NCBI GenBank assembly: GCA_021234155.1
Contig: JAJEKV010000019.1
Span: forward strand, 184,001 to 248,000
Direction: 5' to 3'
Origin: Isoetes taiwanensis
Lineage: Eukaryota > Streptophyta > Lycopodiopsida > Isoetales > Isoetaceae
Length of the DNA stretch: 64,000 bases
Made by a program: the position numbers and the translations under genes. Positions 43,010 to 56,412 of the stretch are shown here, in pieces (within the stretch, counting starts at the first letter, position 1; the number at the start of each line of letters is the position of its first letter). The notes under the pieces were generated by a model. That model saw only the letters and a list, made by a program, of their open reading frames with translations. It did no database searches and had not been told where the DNA came from.

Positions 43010-44470
43010 CTACGAAAACAAATTCAACAATGTGGTTCTTCTAGCCCACGACCTTGAAAACATTTCGCGACATAAACCCGCCTTTATTAGCATGGGATCT
43101 ACGCTTATGACCTTAATGCAAATATACATAAGCCAAGCAATAATCAATCACAATAACTAGTAATTTCATAAAGGTTAAATGTTTCTCTTGCATCAGTTCA
43201 AAAGAAACGGATATAGTAAGAGTTTTAACCTTTCATGGTAACTTGACATGCTTCATTGTTCTAAAAACTGTGATTTAAGTCACCGGCCTGCGTGTGGAAG
43301 AAAATAACAGAGAAATAGCTCTTCTATGCATTGATGAGATAGCCTAATTAAAGCCAGATATAGCTCAAATGTCTATTGATTCACATTTTTAATCAGAATT
43401 GAGCTACCCAAATACGAGAAGAAAACTCTTGGGTCAAAGCTCGAGAATCAAAAGGAGTGTATGCCATAAATGTTTTCAAGACAAAAATGAGCTTTTGTCT
43501 AAGCTCATTTTTTATTTTGTCTTAGGCACACCTTGTTTATGCAATAATCATAACTAAAAGCATTTAAATTCACCTATCATATCCATATCAATGGCAGCAT
43601 AACAAAAACCTTACCAAAGAACAGATGATTCTCGCTAGAAGCATGCGACTATGATTGATCTAACCTTGAGTTATCCAAATACAAAAAAAGGATTAAGCCT
43701 CAAAGCTCGGGCAATCAAAGGGGATGTATCCAGGGGATTTCACCTAGGCACATGGGGATACCTCATGTGGGTAAAGGGGTCACCGTAAAAACCCCTTGTA
43801 TGCGACTTTGGAGGTCGAAAACCCCTACATGCACGTAAATAGAAAACCCGTTTCCACCCCTCTGGTAGATATACGCTTTGGGACTATGTTACGCTTTTAC
43901 ATACCCCTACCCGATCTTGTATTTTTTGAGTTTGTGCGTCGCCTCTATTCGAGAAAAATGGTTTGTGGAGACTCTAAAAAGCCTGGGCCTGATCCAAAGA
44001 CCAGTACCAAGCAACCAGCAGAAGCACAGACCAAGATATCTGCACCATACCCACCTTGCTTTTTTCGGCGTGCTCAAAAGATAGTTTGCAAAAGCTTTCT
44101 TCAGCACCATAAATCATTATACATTTAACAAAGCCTTTGCTATGTAGAGCATATAGAATTCAGCAATAAAGGTGTTCCAGATGAGTTAAAATCCAGGCTC
44201 ATAATTTGTACATAACATAACCCTTCTTGAAAGCCAAGAAACAACAATTTTTGTTTGCTTTTCCTTTCCAATGGATGATGCTTGTATTGTCAAATGAGAA
44301 TATTTATTCCAATAAAAACTTATTTACCAATGGCTGTCGTATCACTAAACCGTGCAAGGAAAGCTATATACAAGTAACCATGCCCAGTTCAAAGCATTTG
44401 AATAAGTAATCATTTCATAGACAAAAAGGAGATGTATATCCCAGTAGCTAAAAGAACATTTATCACGTTA
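43010..44470. other. Intron-like and non-coding sequence
   Basis: The bases right of 43,010 read as an intron on the minus strand (pyrimidine-rich before TAG). A plus-strand ORF at 43,796-44,128 has no recognisable domain. A segment near 43,456-43,585 is repeated at 46,520-46,973. Confidence 0.4.
43531..43585 (+). repeat. Direct repeat, copy 1 (partner 46,919-46,973)
   Basis: TTGTTTATGCAATAATCA, then AACTAAAAGCAT and AAATTCAC, recurs 3.4 kb to the right with few changes. Nearby GTATGCCAT(A/G)AA is also shared (43,459 and 46,527). The two regions are parts of one duplicated segment. Confidence 0.65.
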
Positions 44471-45064
44471 TTAGTCTTTATGTTGAGCTGATGTTTCATC
44501 TAACCCAGGTCCTTGCTGCGGTGCATCTCTTTCTGAAAAGCTTGTGCTTGCTTCAATTGTAACTGATCCTTGTCCTTGCTCGGGCACACCTTTTTCCAAA
44601 TATTCCATGCTGACTTCAATTGATCCATGTCCCTGCTCAGGTGCACTTCTTTCCACATATTCTGCGTTAACTTGTACTGGCCCCTGCACATGCTGGGGCA
44701 TACTTCTTTCCAGATATTCTCTACCAATTTCAATAGATCCATGGCCTTGCTCTGGTACACTTTTTTCAGAAACCTTCATCCCAGTATCAATGGAAATATC
44801 CCTCTCGTTAGCTAAGAGTAGCTCCTGATTGGACACAACCTTGAGATCATGATGCTCCACTTCTGGGTTGTCAGTATCCTGCAACTTATCAAGATTCCTC
44901 CCCAAAGAAGAGGGAGATTCCTTGTTTATCACCACTTCAGGTTTCACCATCACTGCATCCACAGATGCAACAGGATGACCTTGTTCTGGAGTAACAGGAG
45001 CAGATTCGTTTGGCATCCTTGAATCCAAAGGAGGTGGACCACTTTCTGACAATCTTGCCACCCT
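44471..45064 (-). CDS. Terminal exon with PEQGHGSIE repeats
   Basis: The minus strand opens at a strong splice acceptor (TATTGTTCAG at 45,065) and stays open for about 197 codons to a TAA-type end at 44,471. It starts VARLSESGPPPLDSR, is rich in Glu, Pro and Ser, and contains four imperfect repeats of 19-21 residues ((S/G)xPEQGxGSIExxxEYLE(R/K)). It is hydrophilic and probably disordered, with no membrane segment. The upstream exons should lie to the right but were not found, so it may be a captured terminal exon. The frame is intact, unlike its neighbours. Confidence 0.5.
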   Translation of the reverse strand, partial: RVARLSESGPPPLDSRMPNESAPVTPEQGHPVASVDAVMVKPEVVINKESPSSLGRNLDKLQDTDNPEVEHHDLKVVSNQELLLANERDISIDTGMKVSEKSVPEQGHGSIEIGREYLERSMPQHVQGPVQVNAEYVERSAPEQGHGSIEVSMEYLEKGVPEQGQGSVTIEASTSFSERDAPQQGPGLDETSAQHKD

Positions 45065-48008
45065 GAACAATACAGAAAGGACAACTTAGTAGCAATATAT
45101 AGAATCCTGTTTTTTATGAGGAAAACTGCTTCGTGACAACACGAATATAAGACGTGCATTAGAGAAACTTTCAAAACCCTATGACACAAAAGGATTTCTA
45201 GAGCATGATCATTTCTGGAAAAGCTTTAACTGAAAAAATGTGTTATACAAAATCCAGACTTATTCTGTTAATGCTACAAGATAGAACTTTCATTTTTTTG
45301 CTATAGTTGAAGCATCATGAACTACACTAGTAGTATGCAGACAAGATTAAATCCACCCTGCAAAAACATACTGTAGAGAGTTCAAATTTACCATATCTTC
45401 TAAGCATGACAGAACCTTAGCTTTTGCATATGTAAGACATCAAGAACAACACTAGTAGTATGCAGATATAATTAAACTTCATCCCTTATTGTGTTTGTTC
45501 CCATATTATTTAGAAAAACGTGTGCCAAACCTGGTTAGGAGGGACGCCCCTCATGCACAAGGTCTTGAAAACTTGTAGCAGGGTTAAATGCGTTGCATCC
45601 AGCTCCAGTGTTGTTTGCTCCACTAGCTCTTCCACATATAGCAATGCTTTCTAACAGTGATTTCTGGTGACAACCCTGTCATTTTGCATGCACCTTTGTT
45701 ATTGCAACAACTCCTTCAAAACTTGTCCTGGCTGCTTCCATATCAGCAAAAATACTGCATAACAAAACTACTGCAGTGGCATTCTTCAACTGAAAGCTTG
45801 GCCCTCAGAGCACATTCGGTTCTGGTTAAGATATGCATTGAAGCACCCAGCAGGAGAATTACAAGTGCAATAGCTGCTCATAATAGAAGCAGTGTTCTTG
45901 CATTTGGACAGGGATAATTTACTAAGAGCAAGAGAAGGCGGAGTAAACATGTTGCAAACAAGTGACTATTATATAACTAGAGATCATAAACGGTAGCATT
46001 CAAGCCTCAAAACCTTGGTACCTTCCATTTTATATTCTAGGCAAGTGAACGTCAAATCCTGCCAGCACCTTTGCCAAAACGGCCATAACAGAGTACCTTA
46101 GTGGTCTTGAACTTTGCATCATGTCATGCTCCATTGAAAGAAATCTTGCTCATATCTACGGCCGCTACAAACTGGCGACTAATTTCGTGTAGAGAGTATA
46201 GACTCTAAAAACCCTAGGGAGCAATGAAAAGTCCCTGCCAGACAACAAAAAAACCTTCATTCAAAAAACCAGAAACCTTCATTGCAAACCCCTATGATCT
46301 TGAAGGAACCATATGACTCAAAGCTTCGGATCTTCAAGCACCCCTACCGTATGAAGCTGGTGAGGAGTTCCCGCCCACAGCACCCCTAAACGACCATGTC
46401 CGAAAATGTGGTGGTGAACCCGTATTTTTTTCAGACCGTATACTAACGTGTGAGGCAAAAAAAAAACCCCTAACCAGTCACGCACATGTTTGGTACGGAA
46501 TGTTAGAGGTGAAATCCCCGGGGGATGTATGCCATGAACGTCTTTCTTTAGATGCTTGTTTTTCCAAAGACCCATAACAGTTTGCAAATAAGCACATCAG
46601 AATCATGCCACATTGCTTCCTAAGATATCCATGTAGCACAATAAGTTCCTAAGTTCCTAGACCATTTTCATCGTTTGAGGGTAAGAAGAAGAATTGCTTG
46701 CAAGCCACATGAGGACAGCCACCCATCACTTTCATCATGGTCGAATCATCTAGATTTCCAATTCAAGGCATAATTCGCACCATCCAACAATAAAGAATAA
46801 GCATAATTCAAACTTAGCATTCTTTATATTTCTAACATGCTTTGTGCAGATTATTCTCGCCTACATAAATTTGGTCTAAAGTAATTATTGAAGTATCATC
46901 CAGATCCAATTCAAACAGCCTTGTTTATGCAATAATCACAACTAAAAGCATTCAAATTCACTTGCCATATTCACCTTAACCATTTATCCCTCAACTAACT
47001 GGAATCCCAAAGATTTTATCCGATTTACACACCACATGCATCTCGGAAATGAATGCAAACCTTATCACTAACAAAGCGGTTCTTTCCTCGGCCGACATCA
47101 TCTCCTTCAATGCTTCAAACCTTGCAATATGAGCATAAATGATGGACTTCATGTAAAACTAGAAAATAGAAGCATGCCACTATGATTTGACATGCCCAAA
47201 AAAAAATCTATGTAGGCAAATAGAGCAATCTACTTCTCATAGCATAATAATTTACCGGCCGTCTTTGCTAAAGGGTTCGGGAAGGAAACCACCCAATAAG
47301 CACAAAAATATTTCCATTGTTGGAGAAAATCTACCCTCGATAATAATTTACCAGCTTTGTAGTATCAAAGAGTTTAGAAAGGAAACGATCCAAGCATAAG
47401 AATTATATCCAGAGAAATGTGCTTTGAATCACCGCCCATATAGAAGACTTACTTAGTTATTTCTAGCTGCACAAAATGAGTTCAAGGAAACTCTATTTGG
47501 ATGAATCGACTTACAAATATGAGGTCGAGAACTTAATTATAGAATTTATAAGCCATAAATACAAACTCATGCTCACCTCTTGCAATTGTGATCCGTGAGC
47601 ACCGGATTTCTTTTGATCACCGGGTTGAACTCGAACCTCCAATCGATTAATGACCGCTATGTAGCATAAAAACCTAACCTCTCAATCCCCAATCTGATTA
47701 ACGGCCTCCTATGCGGATGCCAAGCAAAACCTGAAGCAACAAATAGACTGGTACAATACCTACCTTCCAAAGCTTGATGCCGTGAAAGGAATAGTCTCAT
47801 GCGCTAAGCATCCGTTTCATTGTCCGTCGGTCTCCTCCATACTTCCACAAAATCCATTCCCTTCTCAACCCTAATTAGAAAAACAAACAACCTAGATCCA
47901 CACGTGCAACCAGATCCGACTCCCCAATCGGTAGTTTATGAAAATCGGTAGTGTCACACTACAGTTCTACTCGATCTATCCGTTTCCTTTTCATGTTCTA
48001 GTTTTGGT
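45065..48008. other. Non-coding stretch between gene fragments
   Basis: No recognised gene. A plus-strand frame at 45,657-45,917 and minus-strand frames at 46,318-46,587 are open but featureless. Loose relatives of the GGGTTGCCCTCC repeat (45,536-45,568) and the duplicated 46,919-46,973 segment are present. Confidence 0.4.
46919..46973 (+). repeat. Direct repeat, copy 2 (partner 43,531-43,585)
   Basis: See 43,531-43,585. It differs by about five substitutions. Confidence 0.65.
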
Positions 48009-48155
48009 GTAAGGGAATCGCCCGGTGACCGAGAGTTTACAGGAAATAGGAGGTTTGGAGCAGTCACCAGCATATCCTAGGGATATTCTAGCATATACCT
48101 AGGATATGCCAAAACCCATTATAAACAAGGGTTTGCCCCCTAGGGGCAAACCCCA
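48009..48155 (-). repeat. Structured repeat family R, copy 2
   Basis: Minus strand: GGGTTTGCCCCTAGGGGGCA, then CCCTTGTTTATAATGGG, four ATAT-(C/G)CTAG units (48,070-48,110) and GGTCACCGGGCG. It is the closest relative of copy 1 (18,663-18,800). Confidence 0.8.
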
Positions 48156-49619
48156 AAATGGAAGACACGAAGATAAAAAGAACAGAAGCATTTAATTGTT
48201 ACTTGATGCCGATGAAGTTGGTCTTTGCCACATGCCCTCGGGTTATGTTGAATTGGCATGCATAGAAAGAGGCCTAAGATGTGTTGCTACCATCATGAAA
48301 TTTTTTACCTCAAATGAACTGTGCAAGGACGACCTTCAAAGGAATACCAGAAAATCGTGAATCCTGAATGGTAAATATAGTAATATTTAGATTATGCTTG
48401 CTCATTTTTGAAAAAGAAACGTGACATGGTTACTTTAAGACGTTACAAAAGAGGCCCCGGACAAAACAAAAAATAATACCTTCTTCTGAGTGATTTTTGT
48501 TAGGCCTACGCATTTTGTCCAAAAGTGAAAACTCTGCAGAAATACCAGTAGATTATTAGAAATCTCAATGCCTTGCTTATTAGGAATATCAATGCCTTGC
48601 TTTTGTTGATTAATCGTCAGCATGCAATCATTTATATTGTGTAATAAACCGGACTAATGAGCTCTATGTCCACTCTAGTTTTTAGGAGCAGAAAGAGCTC
48701 TATGATATGCATTTAATCTATTCTACATTGTTTGACAAACAAAATGATCAAAAGGAAACAACTTGGAATATTTTCATCTACGTTGCTCTAGAGGATGCTT
48801 TAAGGAATGGACGTCTTATTTACACCTGGACATAAGATTAACAGAAAATAAAAGAAGAGAACTTAAAAATGAAGAGAACTTTGGCACAAATCATCCTGCA
48901 AGAAAGCAGAAATCCTCATGCAAGAACCGTAAACCGAGAAATGAACTACCTCTCAGAATTTGCTTTTGCTCAAACCTTCGAGGACCGCTTACTTTGCATT
49001 TGCCAAAATGTCGATGAAGTGAAACCAATTGCTTGCTTTGTTGCTCCCATTTGATCTTTGTTGTTTGTTTGTTGCAGCCGCTTTCGCCTTTTCTACTTAC
49101 TTACTCGAATCCTAAACAACTTCCTAATCAAATCGGCGTATCGCCTTGACATGATACCATCATTGGGAGAAGCCATACATCCCCGAAAGCAGGAAATGTC
49201 GTTTGGTCATTCATTTGTCGATCATATATTCATGCCATGAGGTCATTCATCCCTCACCTTGTCAGAAATCACATTGGAACTTTATCACATTAGCTGCCAG
49301 CCTTTGGAACTGTATTACAAGGCACAACCGTATATTCATGCCATGAGTTCATTCATCCTCAATATGTCATTCATGCCATATTCAGTGATATTCATGATGT
49401 TTGGTCATTTACTCATGCCCTATTCAGTAGATATATTCATGATGTTTGGTCATTCATCCATGTTTGATAAAATCCTTTTACCAAGCCCCGCCTTTTACCC
49501 ATGAAATTATTAAAATTCTTCACACGACCTCGTATTGTAGACTCTATGACGAAAAAGAAATAATATAATCAAATATTAATCAAAAGTAAGTCAATAATAG
49601 ACTAATAAGAGTAGCTCAC
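48156..49619. other. Non-coding stretch with TTCATGCCAT repeats
   Basis: No recognised gene. At 49,200-49,475 the motifs GGTCATTCAT, TATATTCATGCCATGAG and TTCATGATGTTTGGTCATT recur in a degenerate tandem pattern. Confidence 0.45.
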
Positions 49620-51332
49620 CTATGCATAATCTTTGGTTCTCAAAGAAACGGAGGCAATATCATCATACCGAGGAACGTGGACAAATCTGCCGGGAACAAT
49701 ATTGTAATGTAATCCTAGAAAAAGAAAAAGGTATATAACAACTACCTACTATCACCCCATGGCGCAATGTAAAGAATTGGTGTCAAAATGATCTTCTCGG
49801 CAATATTTGTTATATCTTCTAATGTCGACCCAGATTTCTGATCGCTTTCCTCAGAAAAAAAAACACTTCAATTATTGAGAAAAATCACACCGCTCATGTG
49901 TTTTGGTTTGCCGCTGCTCAATACTCTTCTTCCACAATCACAACCAAATACATATATATCCCTCACAAATTCCACCCACTGTCTCCAGTATGTCAAGATC
50001 CGGCCGACCAATATCCTCTGTTATGACAACCGCAAAATGGAAATTAATGCCAGCCACAAATATTCCTATAAATAGCATAGCATTTTACCTAACAAACCCT
50101 ACCCGGGATTCAAGGTTCATTAGAGCTAAAGATATACTTGTATTCTTAGCACGTTCTAGCTCGATCTCTTTTACTATAAAGCAAAGTTAAGATGTGACTG
50201 AGTGTCCTGAAGAACTGTATTATGTAAATCTTTAACATTTCCAATACCTCTTCCAGGTGTTGCAACCTTGATGAGCTCATTTGTTATCAAGTTTATAAGG
50301 TTCTCAAAGAAAATCAAACCCTGCTCCCAAACAACGGAAGAAAAACTTCTTTGTCAGAGCACATATTTGAGAAATCTATATTTGAGACATAAAAGGCCTC
50401 CAAGATGACTGATATTTCAACCATGAAGCATATATAAGCTAGGCAACATATAAGAGGGGTCTAGCTGCTCATACTTAAAATCGGATAAAAAGAAAAAGAA
50501 AGGTATTAGGGAATGTTGGATGGTTAGGAGAGAACGCTACCGAGGTCGCGTGAATGCCGAATAAGCCAGAATCGTTATAGATACTGTTGAAAGCAGTAAA
50601 GGATTCCACTTCCCCATATCCATTTAATACTCTAGTATCTGCAAGATTCTTATTAATGTTTATACATAACATGAATATTTTTAATACAAAAAGTGTAAAC
50701 ACATACATAATCTTGAATACATCCCTTTACCGGGACCACCAAAGAAAATGATCCACTTCCACCTAAAAAAGTGTCCAAGCGGATAAAGGTTTAACATTTG
50801 ATGGCCATCATCATATTCCATATCACGACATTTTGTAAAACAAATAAACAATTGCATCCTTTTCATTATGCCACCGCACGGTACCTCAAAAAAGCCATCG
50901 CAACATGTGTTTTTTGAAACCCCAGTCAAAACAGATTTAGAAATTAGGCCTTCACTTAAGTTTAATTAGATAAGTTAGCTTGAAAAGCCTTAAAACTTTT
51001 GCATTCAAATACTATATGTTAGCATATGCTCTAGCAAAATATGTATGTTTATACCAAACTAACAAAGTTTAAAGAGTCTTTCAGAAAAACTAAAGCTATG
51101 GGAAGTTTAACTAACATTCAAACCAATTGATCTATCAAGCTCTAACTAAAGAAACGATAACTTACATCCGAGTCAGCCTGCAGACACGCCACCACTTACA
51201 TACTTCGACATTGAGAGACTTTTGAGATGAGGGAGATGGCAAGTTTTCAAGCAAGGGAGTGGCTATTGAAAGTAGCTCATCATGGTCAACACCAGAAGCA
51301 GCAAAAACCATTCGAGGAGTTATATAATTTTC
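49620..51332 (-). pseudogene. Mitochondrial processing peptidase alpha, C-terminal part
   Basis: Minus-strand exons of an M16-family alpha-MPP, the subunit that recognises presequences during mitochondrial import. Exon 51,332-51,200: PRMVFAASGVDHDELL. About 50,925-50,830: THVAMAF, EVP, HNEKDAIVYL. 50,762-50,707: GSGSFS then GGPGKGMYSRL, the glycine-rich loop. 50,638-50,541: TRVLNGYGEVESFTAFNS and SGLFGI. 50,320-50,248: NLITNELIKVATPGR. About 50,050-49,980: VVITEDIGR. About 49,835-49,747: LEDITNIAEKII and PWGD. Last: HVPRYDDIASVSL to a stop at 49,620. Most exon borders have AG/GT. One-base shifts occur in at least four exons and the N-terminal half is absent. Confidence 0.85.
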
Positions 51333-52744
<1,412 letters not shown>

Positions 52745-53862
52745 TGTTTTTACGTCATGCCACATTGGCAAAAGCATCCATGAGGACATATGAAACAAGA
52801 AACATCAACATCAACAACAAGAAACATGAGGACATGAAGACACATCAACATATGCATTAAAAGCGGTTACATCTATGAAACCTGTCGGGGAACTAGTGCT
52901 AGTGATTGCATCTCCTTAAAGAACAAGAGTGCCTTACTGTATTGATCCTTTTGAGCACATGCTGTAGCCAACAAACCACATCATGTTTTTTCATTTTCTT
53001 GAACACCTCCTATGCTACTTCTACACATCCACTGAATGTCTATATCAAATTTAATATCCAATATGTGTCCATGTATTTGTAAGAAAAATAATACAAGTTG
53101 CCTTGCTTTGTACTACCTTTCTGATTGCATATATGTTACACGTCAAGTTTTATTCACAGTCTCATAGTCCTAACGTTTTCATCTATTGGCATTTCCATCC
53201 ATTGCACATAAGCAAGGAAATGGCAAATGCATGCATGAAGAGTAATGGAGAAAGAGAATAATAGATAGATAGATAGATATTTTAACATAATGGAGAATGC
53301 TGTGTATACCACATGAATTTACTTGTGTTATTTTTAATAGAATAAAACTAGGGTCATTTTACATTACAAATTGATCCTTTTCATCTCACGATTTCCTTGT
53401 ACCTTTGTCCATAAGTAGGTTCCATCTTCCGTACCTGGGTCTTAAATCTTTTGTTATTGTGATTCCTGTTTATTTAGATTTTGAGAATGAGGAATTTATC
53501 ATGTAAAGAATTACCTTCTTCCTTGTGTTTAGATTGTGAGGTCTAATGAAGCGTTTCTTATAAGTATCCTTCATCTACAAATCAAAAAACTATCTACTAT
53601 AGCGAGTCTTTTGTGGATTGTTTAACCTAACAAGCAAGCAAGTAAAAGAATGGAATTTCATTCCAAGCAATGCTTCTCTCTATAATTATATGCATTGTGT
53701 TTTTTGCTCTTTTCTATGTGTTGGCTGCAATTCTTGTTATATCTAAACACATCTCCATCTAACTAATTTATTATAACTATCACATTCACCTCTGTAAGTG
53801 TGACAAAGCATAAACTATAGAATAAAATTCATAACCATTCTGTTTGAGACCATTTTTGCTGT
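52745..53862. other. Non-coding stretch with a short GATA satellite
   Basis: No gene recognised. A second short (GATA)4 lies at 53,262-53,279, and CATCAACA/AGAAACAT repeats adjoin the large microsatellite (52,790-52,850). Confidence 0.45.
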
Positions 53863-53975
53863 TCTAGGGGGGCAAACCCTCGCTTATGTGGGTATGCGGG
53901 CATATCGTGTATATGCCCGACATATGCCTAGCATATACCGGGTGGATCGCTAAAAACCGGCCGGTGCCCGTAAAG
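53863..53975 (+). repeat. Structured repeat family R, copy 3
   Basis: CTAGGGGGGCAAACCCTCG, then TTATGTGGG, four ATAT units (53,904, 53,913, 53,924, 53,935) and TCGCTAAAAACCGGCCGGTG. It is the most diverged copy, but the order is the same as in copy 1, including TCGCTAAAAAC. Confidence 0.75.
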
Positions 53976-54378
53976 TGGTGGTCGGTCATATAGGCGGCTA
54001 TGGCGCAGCTGACCTTCTCCTTCTTCTTCCAAGCAAAGAGGATGCAAAGCCGCTAATCCGGACACTTCAAGGGTAAGCCCATGTAAACCTCGATGTCAAG
54101 ATGGTGCAGATTGTACTACCGGTTGTAGGATCGATTCGAACCTGAAATCAAAGTGCTCCATAAGGCAGCTGCCCAAAGAACAGAGTGCAGAGTATAAGTG
54201 TTTGGCATCATTCAAAGCACATACCGGCCCTGTTTTTTCCCTTTGTATCTGTGGGGATCTTTTTTACGCCTCCCGATTCTAGCCGATTGTAGCATGGAGA
54301 AGGGCTGATTTCACAGAAGTTTTCAAGGTTTGGTAATGGAGATGAAGCAAACAAGACTATCATCAACATAAAAATAGG

Positions 54379-55228
54379 GTTTTCAGCGGTCATCGTGATC
54401 ATAGGATCGAGTTTGGAGGTCGAGCCCACCCCATCCGACTTCCCACAAGCTTTCCCATACCGCCCTACCGCTAAAGATCTTATATTTAGGGTTCTTCAAC
54501 CCAAGGGCTTTGTTCAGGTTGGAAGACATAAATTGTGTGTTTGGATCTAGCATTTTGACACCATTTCTTGTTTGGCTATTGATCATGACTTCAGCATGCT
54601 CTACTCTGCATTTCTTGGGATAGAACCTTGAAGATTTGGAGGATTTCTGATTTCATGTGTGTTGAATCCATCCATGTACATGGTGATGCCGTGGAATTGT
54701 GTGGCAAAGGGTAAAAGGATGGCCTTGTTTATATTGATCTCATAGATAAGAAGGTGAAGGTATGGCAAAAAGGTAAGAAAGAGCATGTTCTTTTTGCTAC
54801 ATTACAAAGATAAGTCTGGCAGTGAATGCTTTAGCAATGAGCCATAAGGAAGAATTTCTCAGATTCCGCACAAGTGAAGGATTAATCAAGGTCCTGAGAG
54901 TGGATCACTAAAAGATTGCATCAGAGAACTTGAAGGGGCATCAGCATGTTGTGCTATGCTTAGCATCCATGGATGGTATATTGTGCTGGGCTCTGCAGAT
55001 AAGAGTGTTAGAGTTTGGAGATTGGTAGAAGGAAAAGGTCATGCTTGCATTGCCATTTTGGAAGGGCTCAGAGTCTCGCACAAAAGCTTGGCCATCACCA
55101 TGAATATCGGCCGGGTAATTGCTTGGTTTACAAGTGGTGGTCTAAACGGCCATATCCAAGCTTGGTGCATCTCCCTTGCCTTGAAGAATAAAACCCCTGC
55201 TCCAACCAATGACATGTTAAAACCTTAA
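54379..55228 (+). pseudogene. JINGUBANG-like WD40 repeat protein fragment
   Basis: The plus strand reads as successive WD40 blades of the plant JINGUBANG-like family. In order: VFSGHRDHRI (54,379), FVQVGRHKLCVWI with HFDTISCLAIDHDFSMLYSA, SWDRTLKIWR (54,613), HGDAVE, DKKVKVWQKG (about 54,750), LEGHQHVVLCLASMDG and, in the open frame 54,956-55,228, VLGSADKSVRVWRL then ILEGLRVSHKSLAIT and GHIQAW. Stops (TAG, TAA, TGA) and one-base shifts interrupt four places. The N-terminal linker is present but shifted. Intact members are beta-propeller scaffolds; one regulates pollen germination in Arabidopsis. Copy 3 of repeat R lies 400 bases upstream. Confidence 0.8.
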
Positions 55229-55649
55229 ACTATGTACATCTTTAAGGAAGAATTGTAGGAAATTTTGACTAAACCACCAAGACTCATTTCAAAGATTATG
55301 TCATATTTGATCTGCTCAAACCCTTTTGCACCTTTCTATGTATCTCTTGGCCCTTGTCAAGAGCCCCTATGTCGCCATAGCCCTTAAGCCACAAACAAAT
55401 GTGACAAACATCCGGTCAACTTCCTTTCCACATCCATGTTCAACATAGCCCGCAAAAGTTGCATTCCATAAGTCTACATTTTTATTGGAGATGCTCAAAG
55501 ACATTCTCTGCCTATGTAATTGAATGAGACTTGGCATACATGTCAAGGCAACAATTTCTCAATGAATAGCAACTTCACCTAATAAAGACAAACACTATTG
55601 TTCTTGTGTTCATTCAACACAAAAAAATGAAATGTAACCCATGAAAACA

Positions 55650-55696
55650 CAACCTCGGTCACCTGGAGGGCAACCCCTCGCGCAAAGACCTTGTTA
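55650..55696 (-). repeat. GGGGTTGCCCTCC repeat, copy 3
   Basis: Minus strand: AACAAGGTCTTTGCGCG then AGGGGTTGCCCTCCAGG. It shares the AACAAGGTCT head and GGTTGCCCTCCA core with 39,624-39,680. Confidence 0.55.
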
Positions 55697-55949
55697 AGAT
55701 GGTGTCTCTAGCAAGTAATTCGAGATAGCCACACTTGAAATATTAGTTTAAATGCTCTTAAATAAATTAAGTTTTTTTTCATGGTATTGCGCTTTATACA
55801 TATGCAATACATTGGAAGGCAATGCTTTTAGTCTTTTTCCCCTGTTTTACCCGCATTGCATCTTGTGCATTGTCCACCGTGATATTGTTAGAGTTTGGTG
55901 GAAACAAATTTGCGCCAAAGCATGTGTGGGTTAAAGTACCATAGCTTAA

Positions 55950-55993
55950 GAATAGAATAGAATAGAATAATAGAATAGAATAGAATAGAATAG
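55950..55993. repeat. (AATAG)n microsatellite
   Basis: Eight to nine AGAAT units with one irregular unit. Confidence 0.9.
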
Positions 55994-56412
55994 TTTTTTA
56001 AGGCAATTAAACTATGACGATCCACGTATTTATATGATATACATTTAAATATCCCCGACATGTCACTATGGGTATTTTGGGACCATGGTGGAATAAACAA
56101 AGGGTCTAGATTAGCTATGCTAAAAATATGAGTTAATTAAGCTATTTAATAACCAATAAATGCCTAGTTATTTATTATTAATAGGAATAATTTGACCAAT
56201 GGGGTAAAGCCACCCGGACCAACTCGATTGGCTTATGCTACTTACCCATTTGAAAGTAATCAAGTAGGTCTCCAGCCCACCTGCCCCCAAATCGATTTGG
56301 AAAGAATTGGAGGAGGAGTAAACCGCTTATTCATACCAAACCAAACCAAATTTAACCATACAAACTCGTGAGACAATGGATCAAGCCAAGGTTAAAACCT
56401 AGACAGATTGAT

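Larger units (their letters stand above)
55229..56412. other. Non-coding stretch
   Basis: No recognised gene. It holds a loose GGGGTTGCCCTCC repeat copy (55,650-55,696, minus) and an AGAAT microsatellite (55,950-55,993). Confidence 0.45.

Noticed and set aside
43796-44128. 110-codon plus-strand ORF
   Set aside because: No recognisable domain; it lies in sequence duplicated elsewhere with the frame not kept.
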